DNA of 64,000 nucleotides, taken from assembly GCF_028288185.1 (NCBI RefSeq), contig NZ_JAQBOF010000027.1:1-64000 (forward strand), given 5' to 3'. This DNA comes from Mucilaginibacter sp. GTDB lineage: Bacteria; Bacteroidota; Bacteroidia; Sphingobacteriales; Sphingobacteriaceae. Below, one piece after another: positions 34,495 to 43,447 of this stretch. Below the pieces are notes generated by a model, which worked only from the letters and a program-made list of their open reading frames with translations, was not told where the DNA came from and searched no databases. Each line of letters starts with the position of its first letter. The stretch's first letter is position 1. The position numbers and the translations under genes were made by a program.

Positions 34495-36738
34495 ATGTCA
34501 GATAATAAAGAAGTTACTAGATTTTCACCCTTAGAGTCCTATAAAAAAAAAATGCCCGATCCTGAAATAGTTTACGTTGTGGACTTTTTCAGCGGTTGCG
34601 GAGGTATGAGTTGGGGATTTGCAAATACACGTCAAAGTCATATGGCATTTAAAGTGCTGGCAGGCATAGATATTGAAGAGCCGGCATTAGAAACTTATCA
34701 AGAGAATGTTGGCGTTCCCGGCATTAAACAGGATATCAGGAAGATAGCTGATGATCCTGAGTTGCTGGCACAATTAGTGCCTAATTTTGATGAGAAAAAA
34801 TGTCGCCCACTGGTATTTATTGGATGTGCGCCATGTCAAGGATTTAGTGCGCATCGAAAAAAGGATGAAAGAGATGATGTTCGAAATAATCTGATGGTAG
34901 CTTTCTCAAAAATATGCGCCTATTACAAGCCTGACGTCGTAGTTATGGAGAACGTGCCGGAAATCATCAAAGGTAAATATAGCTTTTATTGGGATGAGGC
35001 AGCAGTGATTCTGAAGGATAATCATTATCATTTAACTTCGGATGTATTGGATTTAAGTCAGTTCGGCGTACCACAACGTAGAAAAAGAGCAGTAGTACTT
35101 GCCTCCCTCAAACAAAAAATTGACCTACCTAAGCCTGTTTTTACTACTACAAACGCTCCTACGGTAAGGGATGCTATATCTCATTTGGCACCATTGGCTG
35201 CAGGTGAAACTGATGTCTGTGATGCATATCATCGTGCTCCAGGTCATACAGAACGAATTTTGGAGAGAATTCGCAAAACACCACCAGACGGCGGAGGTAG
35301 GAAATCACTTGCAACAGAGGATCAGTTAGATTGCCATGTCAATGTTGACAACGGTAAGACACCAGGTTTCACTGATGTTTACGGTAGGTTACGTTGGGAC
35401 ACCCCAAGCGTTACTATTACAGCCAAAAGTAGCACACCCTCTTGTGGGAGATTTCTACATCCAGAACAACATAGAAATATTAGTATTCGGGAAGCCGCAA
35501 TTTTGCAGGGTTTTCCACAAAGTTATCGATTTAAAGGATCTCTGATCAGTCAATACCGCCAAATAGGAGAAGCTGTACCACCTTTATTTTCACGTTTCCT
35601 AGCCTGGCAGGTACTGGATTACTTCAAACCGGGGACACGATTTTCTTTACCATTTTCCGCAAAATCTAATAAGTACGATATAGAACAGCCAAGAAAACTT
35701 AAAGTGATAGATTGTTTTAGTGGCTCTGGTGGATTATCTCTTGGTTTTGAATCTGCTGGGTTCGAAACGGCACTAGCTTTCGATACAAATGCTGATGCAA
35801 TTAATACTTACAGAGCAAACATCCCCGGCAATGCGATTGTGGCAAGCGTTGAAGACTTTGATTTGCCGTCGAAAATAGAAGAGGCTACGGAGGGCTCAGA
35901 TTTTATCATTATCGGTGGTCCTCCTTGCCAAGGTTTTTCTCAACAACGGAGGGGAGAAAATAATGACGTCAGAAATAACTTGGTAATTAGTTATGCTAAT
36001 TTGATTGAGAAACTTGAAAAAAAACCGGTAGCGGTGGTGTTAGAGAATGTGACTTATCTTGACTCTCCGCGAGGCAAGAAAATACTTATAGCCTATATTA
36101 ACAAATTAGAAAAGTCTGGATATAAAACGTTTAGGCACGATTTGAATTCTGCTGATTTTGCTGTTCCGCAATTAAGGAAAAGGATAATAATCGTCTCGAT
36201 CCCTGCCGAATATGCCAAACAATATCATGGACCCGTGCCATTGTCCGGTGCCCGTTGGACAAGTCTGGGCGAAAGTTTATCATCGCTTCCTGATTTTGGT
36301 TTCCAGGATGAAGAAATGTTAAATCATGAAGCGAGTCATGAGGGAGTGCTTAATAAACAACGAATAGCATTTGTAGATATGGGAAAAGGGCGCTTGTCCA
36401 TTCCTGAATACTTACAATTGGATTGTCACAAAATATATGGTGGTCACCTGGACGTATTTGGTCGTTTGGACTGGTTTTCTTTTGCCCGAACGATTACTGG
36501 TGGATTTGATAGTTTTACGAGAGGTGAATACGGTCATCCGTTTTTTCAGCGGTCTATTACCCCGAGAGAAGCTGCCAGAATACAGGGGTTTCCGGATTGG
36601 TTTTACTTTACCGGTAAAAAGGCATCAGTCAGACAACAAATCGGAAATGCAGTGCCACCACCGATGGCTTTTGCGATAGCGAAAGCGATAAAGAGTGCAA
36701 TTCCAATGATCGAACAATCTCAACTATGTCAATATTAA
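34495..36738 (+). CDS. fused double DNA (cytosine-5) methyltransferase
   Basis: A 747-residue protein with two complete C5 methyltransferase domains in tandem. Domain 1 (about 25-375): motif I DFFSGCGG, motif IV CAPCQGFS (Cys114), motif VI MENVPE, motif VIII QRRKRA, motif X RQIGEAVPP. Domain 2 (about 402-740): motif I DCFSGSGG, motif IV GPPCQGFS (Cys478), VLENVTY, QLRKRI, motif X RQQIGNAVPP. Both look catalytically competent. In BsuMI of Bacillus, two separate C5 methyltransferases (YdiO and YdiP) serve one restriction system with a McrB-like protein and a DUF2357 protein; here they appear fused. Overlaps the next gene by 13 nt. Confidence 0.92.
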   Translation: MSDNKEVTRFSPLESYKKKMPDPEIVYVVDFFSGCGGMSWGFANTRQSHMAFKVLAGIDIEEPALETYQENVGVPGIKQDIRKIADDPELLAQLVPNFDEKKCRPLVFIGCAPCQGFSAHRKKDERDDVRNNLMVAFSKICAYYKPDVVVMENVPEIIKGKYSFYWDEAAVILKDNHYHLTSDVLDLSQFGVPQRRKRAVVLASLKQKIDLPKPVFTTTNAPTVRDAISHLAPLAAGETDVCDAYHRAPGHTERILERIRKTPPDGGGRKSLATEDQLDCHVNVDNGKTPGFTDVYGRLRWDTPSVTITAKSSTPSCGRFLHPEQHRNISIREAAILQGFPQSYRFKGSLISQYRQIGEAVPPLFSRFLAWQVLDYFKPGTRFSLPFSAKSNKYDIEQPRKLKVIDCFSGSGGLSLGFESAGFETALAFDTNADAINTYRANIPGNAIVASVEDFDLPSKIEEATEGSDFIIIGGPPCQGFSQQRRGENNDVRNNLVISYANLIEKLEKKPVAVVLENVTYLDSPRGKKILIAYINKLEKSGYKTFRHDLNSADFAVPQLRKRIIIVSIPAEYAKQYHGPVPLSGARWTSLGESLSSLPDFGFQDEEMLNHEASHEGVLNKQRIAFVDMGKGRLSIPEYLQLDCHKIYGGHLDVFGRLDWFSFARTITGGFDSFTRGEYGHPFFQRSITPREAARIQGFPDWFYFTGKKASVRQQIGNAVPPPMAFAIAKAIKSAIPMIEQSQLCQY

Positions 36739-39128
36739 TTAAAAAATTCACCTTTGATCGGAACACCTTTAAATCCGATACTATTAGTTCGGCGGATGAA
36801 GCAGCCCATACAATTGAATTGGTGCGTGCGGGTTCCTACGATGACAAAACAACGAGTAATAAGGTGCAAGCATTGGCTTCGTCGATGGGGCTGTTTATTA
36901 AAAATGGTAAAGGTGTCTACGATGTATCGCCGTTAGCAGATAATTTCCTCATGCTTTACGCACAAAATAAAGAAGATGCTTGGCGATGGCTGGCAACACG
37001 ATCTTTATGGCTTTATTCAATACCCTCTGGTACTCAAGCCGAGGTGAACTCAGAAGCTCGGAAGTTAAATATATCTTTCGCTTTTTTTCGCAACATCATT
37101 CGATTATTACTTCATTTGGAAGCGTTGGAGCAAGAACAACGATATCTTTATTATGACGAAATAACAGAAATTCTTAACGATGACAACAATTGGTCGCTTA
37201 GCCCTGATAAGTGGTTTCAAAAAATATTAGCTGGTCGTGGCAACGCTCTGATTTCACCGGTAAATAAACCCGGCTTTTTAGGAGAGCTTGATGTTACATA
37301 CGGTTTACCACGAGATAACTGGAACGCCCTTTTTAATAAGAATTTTGCCCAAACCGGTCTTTTTGAGTATGTTAAATCTGGTGCAAAAACGGTTGGGATA
37401 GCTTTGAGATCCGATCTCGATGACGTTTTGCAGAGGAGGGTTAGGTTTATTGTAGATCATCCTGCCGAATGGAACCCTACGCAGCTTTGGGCCGATCATT
37501 TAAAGCCCAAATCTAATGATTTGCCCCTGGAGATTTCCAAATCAGCTTCAGCTGTACCAATAATCACCGGGAATACTAATGTACAAGACCTCTTGAAGGA
37601 AATTAACTCTGCTTTAAATGCTGCCGGATTTACTATCACAGAGGATTTTTTAAGGAGATATATAGCAAGTCTATTTACCAAGAGATTTGTAATACTCTCT
37701 GGGATGACCGGGTCAGGTAAAACCAAGTTGGCGCAGTTATTGGCTGCATGGCTTGATGGTCCTGATTTCATGGTTACCGATATTTTCAAAAAGGGTAGTG
37801 TTTTAAAAGCAGATCGTGCAAATTATAATGTGAGTGCGGCAAACGCTTCAGTCTTGAATGTCGAGGATACCGGTAGTAAAGTTACCGCCTTGCCGATTCC
37901 TCTAATTTATGAATGGGTACATGTGATTAAAAATAACAATTATGATCGAAGTACATCCGGCGAAACAATACGGGGAAAGGCTCAGGAAAACTCCGCTTAC
38001 AGTAGTTATATCCACGGATATACCAGTCAATTAAAAGCTGCGGCTTTTCAGGTAATTGAAACTTCCTTGCAGGATAATGAACGCAAGCGATATGCGGTAG
38101 TTCCTGTTGAAGCAACGTGGTCAGGCATGGAGGATATTTTCGGCTATGCTGATGCATTAGATAGCAATCGATATGTTGGTCGAGAATCTCTGCAACTTAT
38201 TCTTAGGGCGAGTGAAAATTACAATTCATCAGATTCAACGTTGCCGTATTTTTTAATTCTCGATGAGATGAACCTATCTCATGTGGAGCGATATTTTGCT
38301 GCAATATTGTCGGCTATTGAATCAGGCGAGCCTATCCCGCTGCATAATAATTTAAGAGATATTGATGGTGTCCCGGGCAGGTTAATATTGCCACCGAATC
38401 TTTTCATAATTGGAACTATTAATGTCGATGAAACAACCTATCAATTTTCGCCAAAGGTGCTAGACCGTGCCAATGTCATAGAATTCAGGGTTTCTTCGTT
38501 GCAGATGAAAGATTTTCTAGAGGGGAAAATTACCCCCTCATTTGAAGGAATCACGGGTAAGGGACGAGGGTATGCTGAATTATTCATAAAAGAAGCCAAT
38601 TATACACCTGATTTGCCCGAAGATGATCGGTTGCTGTTGGCTGAAGATCTGATGCTTTTTTACGATTTGTTAGCCTTAAATGGGGCAGAATTCGGTTTTA
38701 GAACCTCTAAAGAAATTTCTAAATTTCTCGGTTTTTATAAGCGGCTTGACGGGAATTGGTTATTTGCTTCTGCACTTGACGCTCAAATAGTTCAAAAAGT
38801 GCTTCCTAAAATCCATGGCTCACAGCGAAAGGTAGAACCTTTATTGCGCGGGCTGGCTTATTTATGTTTTTACAAAAGAATGTGGCGTGAAGACGGTTTA
38901 TCCAGTTCAGAAGTAAGCAAACGTAAGCAGGACTTTGTTACGCAGGCCAAGAGCGCTGTCGATACCAAGAACAAAACGTTTAATGAAATCATTTCATCCG
39001 CGCATGACGAATTAGGAAACCGCACTTATTTGCCTGATGATATTTACCTTCCGCTGAGTTTTGAAAAAATTATACGGATGTTGTTGAGATTGAATAGGGA
39101 TGGTTTTACCAGCTTTGCTGAAGCTTAA
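36726..39128 (+). CDS. McrB-like AAA+ restriction subunit (YdiS-like)
   Basis: An 800-residue protein. The N-terminal 300 residues are unassigned and may bind DNA. The AAA+ domain follows with Walker A GMTGSGKT (326-333), Walker B FLILDEMNLSHVERYF (DEMN at 513-516), and GTINVDETTYQFSPKVLDRAN as the sensor region. DEMNLSHVERYF is diagnostic for the McrB family motor that moves DNA for a nuclease partner. The partner is the DUF2357 protein 5 nt downstream. Compared with McrB it has INVDET in place of the GTP-type NTAD motif, so it may use ATP. Confidence 0.85.
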   Translation: MSILIKKFTFDRNTFKSDTISSADEAAHTIELVRAGSYDDKTTSNKVQALASSMGLFIKNGKGVYDVSPLADNFLMLYAQNKEDAWRWLATRSLWLYSIPSGTQAEVNSEARKLNISFAFFRNIIRLLLHLEALEQEQRYLYYDEITEILNDDNNWSLSPDKWFQKILAGRGNALISPVNKPGFLGELDVTYGLPRDNWNALFNKNFAQTGLFEYVKSGAKTVGIALRSDLDDVLQRRVRFIVDHPAEWNPTQLWADHLKPKSNDLPLEISKSASAVPIITGNTNVQDLLKEINSALNAAGFTITEDFLRRYIASLFTKRFVILSGMTGSGKTKLAQLLAAWLDGPDFMVTDIFKKGSVLKADRANYNVSAANASVLNVEDTGSKVTALPIPLIYEWVHVIKNNNYDRSTSGETIRGKAQENSAYSSYIHGYTSQLKAAAFQVIETSLQDNERKRYAVVPVEATWSGMEDIFGYADALDSNRYVGRESLQLILRASENYNSSDSTLPYFLILDEMNLSHVERYFAAILSAIESGEPIPLHNNLRDIDGVPGRLILPPNLFIIGTINVDETTYQFSPKVLDRANVIEFRVSSLQMKDFLEGKITPSFEGITGKGRGYAELFIKEANYTPDLPEDDRLLLAEDLMLFYDLLALNGAEFGFRTSKEISKFLGFYKRLDGNWLFASALDAQIVQKVLPKIHGSQRKVEPLLRGLAYLCFYKRMWREDGLSSSEVSKRKQDFVTQAKSAVDTKNKTFNEIISSAHDELGNRTYLPDDIYLPLSFEKIIRMLLRLNRDGFTSFAEA

Positions 39129-39133
39129 ATCGC

Positions 39134-41434
39134 ATGCCGACTAAGATAACTGAAGGAAGGGCACAGATTTCCGACGATCAAGGCAACAAGGTTGCCACCG
39201 TTAAAATCCGCCCCTTAGGTCAATTTGCAAAACAATACATTAGTGCCTTGTCTGAAGCTGATGAGCAGGAGATGGCCGAATGGGGAGAAGAGCGCTTTCA
39301 GTTGCTGGAAAATTGCCGATACGAATATGAAATTATTGATAATGATAATTGTGTTTTACAAATAATTGAAGGCATAATTACAAAAAGTGCATTTAACCCC
39401 TTATCGGGAACTATTGAATCTGGTTCGAATATAGGTTTGCTGGTTATCAATGCTGAAGATGATGAATCAAAAATAATCGGACAACTTGCACTTGAAGTGC
39501 GTTCTTCTAAATTAGAATATCGGCATCATTACCGGACTATGTTAGAGGATATTACAGATCAATGCGCAGAGCTTTTAATGCAGATACGTTCTCCGGCCAG
39601 AGGGCTTTTTCATCCTAATCCCAGAGAATCCTCGGCAATTTTGGCGCAACGATTTTCATTTTTAAAACATTTATTGACGACCAGAGATTTTCGTTACGCT
39701 ATTATTCAGTTACTAGCCGATCCGCATATCCAATTGTTCACGGAATCAAACCGACGGGAAACTGCTCAAGGATTTCGTCCTTCCAGTTTAGTTTTGCGGC
39801 AGATTCGATCCGCATCAGTTCGAACTAAAATTCCGGCAGGACATCCTTTAAACAGTAAATTGCCTAGTTTGCCCTCACATTTGTATATTCAGACGCATGT
39901 CGAAACTTCGGATACTTCAGAAAACCAATTCGTCAAGTACGCCCTGGAAGGTTTTAGTTTGGTTTTTTTAGAAATGCAAAAAATTTTGGAGGCAAAATCT
40001 TCACTATCTCCTTCTGATAAACGGTTGCTTGCTGATATTATTAACTTGAAGATTTCTATAGATGAAATTATTATACATCAGTTTTTTAGACGAATATCCG
40101 CGCCTAAAGTTTTAAATTTAGGTAGTCCAGTGCTTCAAAACAAAAGTGGGTACCGAGAAGTGTTGATTGCATGGCTAAGATTCAATGCGGCGGCCCGTTT
40201 GGTGTGGAACGGAGGAGAGGATATTTATGGCGGCGGCAAAAAAGATGTGGCAGTATTATACGAGTATTGGGTGTTTTTTAAGTTACTCGACTTAGTACAA
40301 TCGCAATTTAATATTCCGACCGCTATGATCTCAGAACTAATTGAATTCACTGCTGACGGTTTTGGGTTGAAACTAAAGGCGGGTAGAAGCCTCTTAATAC
40401 GAGGGGATACTGTCGTTAACGGCCGACGTTTGGGTGTAAGATTTAGTTACAATCGGGTTTATAACCGTTCATCTTTGTCAGGGGATCAGGAAGATAATTA
40501 TCCTTTGCCGGGATCATGGACGCAAGTGATGCGCCCTGATTATACTTTGAGCCTATGGCCTTTCGAATTTACCGAATTAGAGAGCGAGAAAGCGGAACTT
40601 ATCAGTCATATTCATTTTGACGCGAAATATAAAATCAATACACCGGCGGACCTTATAGCAGATGATTTTGAAACAGATGAGCCCGAGGATATTTCCAAGG
40701 AAGATTTGATAGTAAAAGATAGGAAAGCCAAACGTACCGATTTTCTAACTCTGCACTCTTATAGAGATGCCATTAGGCGAACAGAAGGTGCCTACATTAT
40801 TTACCCTGGAGATCAATCCAAAAAATGGCGGTCTTTTCATGAACTTTTACCGGGAATAGGCGCTTTTGCATTGAGACCCGAAAGTGCTGATCAAGGACTT
40901 TCAGAGATTGGAATATTCTTGCACAATGTTGCTGTTCATATTGGAAATCGTGCGACCATTAGAGAAAAAATAAAATTGATGACTGCCACCTCTTATAAAA
41001 AAACGGCAGGTCTTATCAACACAACTTTACCCGAGTTAATCTTTAATGCTATAAACACTCACCCCGACGATTGTTTTATTATTAGATTGACTACGGAAAC
41101 TGAAGCCCAATATCATTGGATGCTTCATCATAATAAACTAATTATTCCTTTGGTGGAAGGTGGAATTATAGATTTTCGATTATTCCATTTAAGTATGGCT
41201 ATCATTAGTGATTCAAATTCAGCGGTCCAGTTGTTTGGCCTTAACGCAGGTAAAAACAAAATTGTAACGGGGGCTAAATTGGAGTCAATCGGATTTCCAC
41301 ACGCTGAGCAATATGTACAATATATTTCCTTCGAACTGGTATTAAGCGAAAAATATTTTCCAATCTTAACCAAAGAAACAACTTATCCCCAACCTGGAAC
41401 TTTCGAAATTAGCGATTTGACGAATCTTATCTAA
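39134..41434 (+). CDS. DUF2357 / PD-(D/E)XK restriction nuclease (YdjA-like, McrC role)
   Basis: A 766-residue protein with a DUF2357 N-terminal half (LEVRSSKLEYRHHYRTMLED and SPARGLFHPNPRESSAI). The C-terminal nuclease domain has catalytic residues in RPDYTL followed by HFDAKYK (Asp496-Ala-Lys498), a PD-(D/E)XK core. Together with the AAA protein upstream it should form the restriction machine of a BsuMI-like, McrBC-related system, cutting DNA that lacks (or has) the cognate methylation. Genes are spaced 5 nt apart, so equal expression is likely. Confidence 0.82.
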   Translation: MPTKITEGRAQISDDQGNKVATVKIRPLGQFAKQYISALSEADEQEMAEWGEERFQLLENCRYEYEIIDNDNCVLQIIEGIITKSAFNPLSGTIESGSNIGLLVINAEDDESKIIGQLALEVRSSKLEYRHHYRTMLEDITDQCAELLMQIRSPARGLFHPNPRESSAILAQRFSFLKHLLTTRDFRYAIIQLLADPHIQLFTESNRRETAQGFRPSSLVLRQIRSASVRTKIPAGHPLNSKLPSLPSHLYIQTHVETSDTSENQFVKYALEGFSLVFLEMQKILEAKSSLSPSDKRLLADIINLKISIDEIIIHQFFRRISAPKVLNLGSPVLQNKSGYREVLIAWLRFNAAARLVWNGGEDIYGGGKKDVAVLYEYWVFFKLLDLVQSQFNIPTAMISELIEFTADGFGLKLKAGRSLLIRGDTVVNGRRLGVRFSYNRVYNRSSLSGDQEDNYPLPGSWTQVMRPDYTLSLWPFEFTELESEKAELISHIHFDAKYKINTPADLIADDFETDEPEDISKEDLIVKDRKAKRTDFLTLHSYRDAIRRTEGAYIIYPGDQSKKWRSFHELLPGIGAFALRPESADQGLSEIGIFLHNVAVHIGNRATIREKIKLMTATSYKKTAGLINTTLPELIFNAINTHPDDCFIIRLTTETEAQYHWMLHHNKLIIPLVEGGIIDFRLFHLSMAIISDSNSAVQLFGLNAGKNKIVTGAKLESIGFPHAEQYVQYISFELVLSEKYFPILTKETTYPQPGTFEISDLTNLI

Positions 41435-41525
41435 CGATAACATGAGAACTGTTTTATTAATTCGAGCAAAGTATCGGCACCGGTCGCGTTCAAATCAATT
41501 TGCAACTTGGTTTGTTAGATGACTC

Positions 41526-42197
41526 ATGGAAATTAGTGATTTCAATATTACCCAATTTCAAAATTTACTACTCGCTTGGTTCAAGAAAAATAGGCGAGAC
41601 TTTCCTTGGCGACTGGATGGCTTAACTAGTTATCAGCTTATCATTTCAGAAATTTTATTACAACGAACAAAAGCCGAAACAGCGTCGAACTTTTACAGCC
41701 TGTTCATAGCCGAGTTCCCTGATTGGAAGAGCCTGGCAAATTCATCTCAAGAAAATCTGTCTGCATTTTTGCGGCCAATAGGTTTGTACAACCAACGGGC
41801 TACGAGGTTAATTCAACTAGCGAAACATATGTTAGCTCTAAATTCCAAGATACCATTGGAAAGAGAACGAATAGATAAAATCCCCTTCATGGGCCAATAT
41901 ATTGCTAATGCCGTAGAATTGTTAATACACGAACGCCAGAAACCCTTAATCGATGTCAATATGGCAAGGGTACTGGAACGGTATTTTGGGCCACGCGAGA
42001 AAGCCGATATCAGGTATGACGACTATTTGCAAACCCTGGCACACCGGGTTGTAAAACACGAAAATTCTAAAGAAATTAGCTGGGCAATTCTGGATTTCGC
42101 CGCAATAATATGCCAAGCAAGGAAGCCAAAGTGTTTAGAGTGCTCATTATCAGAGAATTGCAAATTTTTTAATAATTGTATTATTCCGTATATTTAG
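41526..42197 (+). CDS. MIG-type thymine-DNA glycosylase (HhH-GPD, 4Fe-4S)
   Basis: A 223-residue glycosylase of the MutY/endonuclease III superfamily. Key residues: Glu42 in ISEILLQRT, the helix-hairpin-helix IPFMGQYIANAV with Tyr125, Asp143 in LIDVNMARV, and a 4Fe-4S ligand set Cys196-x6-Cys203-x2-Cys206-x5-Cys212. At the Tyr125 position MutY has Ser and endonuclease III has Lys, while the T:G-specific enzyme Mig of Methanothermobacter has Tyr. Its Glu/Tyr/Asp set (42/126/144 in Mig) matches almost to the residue number. Mig removes T from T:G mismatches beside a C5 methyltransferase gene, and the next gene here (24 nt away) is one. Confidence 0.85.
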   Translation: MEISDFNITQFQNLLLAWFKKNRRDFPWRLDGLTSYQLIISEILLQRTKAETASNFYSLFIAEFPDWKSLANSSQENLSAFLRPIGLYNQRATRLIQLAKHMLALNSKIPLERERIDKIPFMGQYIANAVELLIHERQKPLIDVNMARVLERYFGPREKADIRYDDYLQTLAHRVVKHENSKEISWAILDFAAIICQARKPKCLECSLSENCKFFNNCIIPYI

Positions 42198-42221
42198 TTA
42201 CTTAGCCGTATTATATACTAT

Positions 42222-43445
42222 ATGCCTCAAAACTCTAAATACTACATCGATTTATTTGCCGGGTGTGGTGGACTGTCGCTAGGTTTACACAATGCTGGCT
42301 GGAAAGGATTGTTTGCGATAGAAAAAAATAAAGATGCTTTTGGCACGCTCAAACACAACCTCATTGACAAGAAAAATCATTTTGATTGGCCAGCATGGCT
42401 TGATCCTACAAACCATGAAATTGACACAGTTTTAAATAGCCACAAAGCAGAATTAATTAACCTTCGTGGCCAGGTTGACTTAGTTGCGGGTGGACCACCA
42501 TGCCAAGGTTTTTCTACGGCAGGGATGCGTAACGAGGATGATGTTAGGAACGGCTTGATCAGGTCGTACTTAAAGTTCATCATGTATGTTAAACCTAAAA
42601 TGATTTTGTTCGAAAACGTCAAAGGTTTTACGTTGAAATTCGAGAAAAATAAATCTAAAGGGAAAGTTTATTCTGAATATGTTGTAAAAATCCTTAATAG
42701 GTTAGGTTACGAAGTGGAAGGTAAAATGTTAGACTTTTCAAAATTCGGGGTACCCCAAAAACGCACAAGGTTTATCTTGGTGGGAATACGCAAAGATGTT
42801 GCCCAAGAATCCAACATTAAAGCAAAACAATTTTACCAATTAATGCGCAGGAATAAAGTGGCTTTCTTCCAAGAAAGAAACCTCCCGCAAAACCCGACGC
42901 TGGGCCACGCCATCTCTGATTTACTTAAATCAAATGGCTTGACACAAACACCTGATAGGAAAGGATTTAAGAGTGGGCTTTATAAAACGCCTCAAACCCG
43001 CTACCAGGAGTACCTAAGACTAGGGAATACTAATCTTGTGCCCCATAGCCACAGTTTTGCAAGGCACAGTAACAAAATTGTACAAAGGCTTACCTATTTT
43101 TTAACAAGCCATGCCTCGAATAAGAAAATTAACCAGGCGACAAAGGATCAGTTAAACATAAGTAAACATTCGATTTTTCCACTTGGGAAGAATTTTCCTA
43201 CCCCAACCTTGACTACGCTGCCCGACGATTATATACATTACCAAGAGCCCCGGATTTTAACGGTAAGAGAATATGCCCGGATACAGTCATTCCCTGATTG
43301 GTACGAGTTTACAGGGAAGTACACGACTGGTGGAAAATTGAGGAAGATGGATGTACCGCGGTATACTCAAATTGGCAACGCCATACCGCCTCTTTTCGGG
43401 GAACAAAGCGGCGAAGTTTTAAAGAAGTTATTATATAGAGACTAG
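42222..43445 (+). CDS. DNA (cytosine-5) methyltransferase
   Basis: A 407-residue single-domain enzyme with motif I DLFAGCGGLSLG (10-21), motif IV GGPPCQGFS (Cys94), motif VI FENVKGF, motif VIII PQKRTRFILVG, and C-terminal motifs VREYARIQSFP and QIGNAIPPLFG. Recognition sequence cannot be read from the sequence. It sits between the MIG-type glycosylase (24 nt) and the double-GHKL gene (2 nt), so it should provide a methylation mark that the rest of this operon reads or respects. Confidence 0.93.
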   Translation: MPQNSKYYIDLFAGCGGLSLGLHNAGWKGLFAIEKNKDAFGTLKHNLIDKKNHFDWPAWLDPTNHEIDTVLNSHKAELINLRGQVDLVAGGPPCQGFSTAGMRNEDDVRNGLIRSYLKFIMYVKPKMILFENVKGFTLKFEKNKSKGKVYSEYVVKILNRLGYEVEGKMLDFSKFGVPQKRTRFILVGIRKDVAQESNIKAKQFYQLMRRNKVAFFQERNLPQNPTLGHAISDLLKSNGLTQTPDRKGFKSGLYKTPQTRYQEYLRLGNTNLVPHSHSFARHSNKIVQRLTYFLTSHASNKKINQATKDQLNISKHSIFPLGKNFPTPTLTTLPDDYIHYQEPRILTVREYARIQSFPDWYEFTGKYTTGGKLRKMDVPRYTQIGNAIPPLFGEQSGEVLKKLLYRD

Positions 43446-43447
43446 GT

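Noticed and set aside
41526..42197. Annotation as MutY adenine glycosylase
   Set aside because: The length is short for MutY, there is no C-terminal MutT-like domain, and the loop residue is Tyr, as in Mig.
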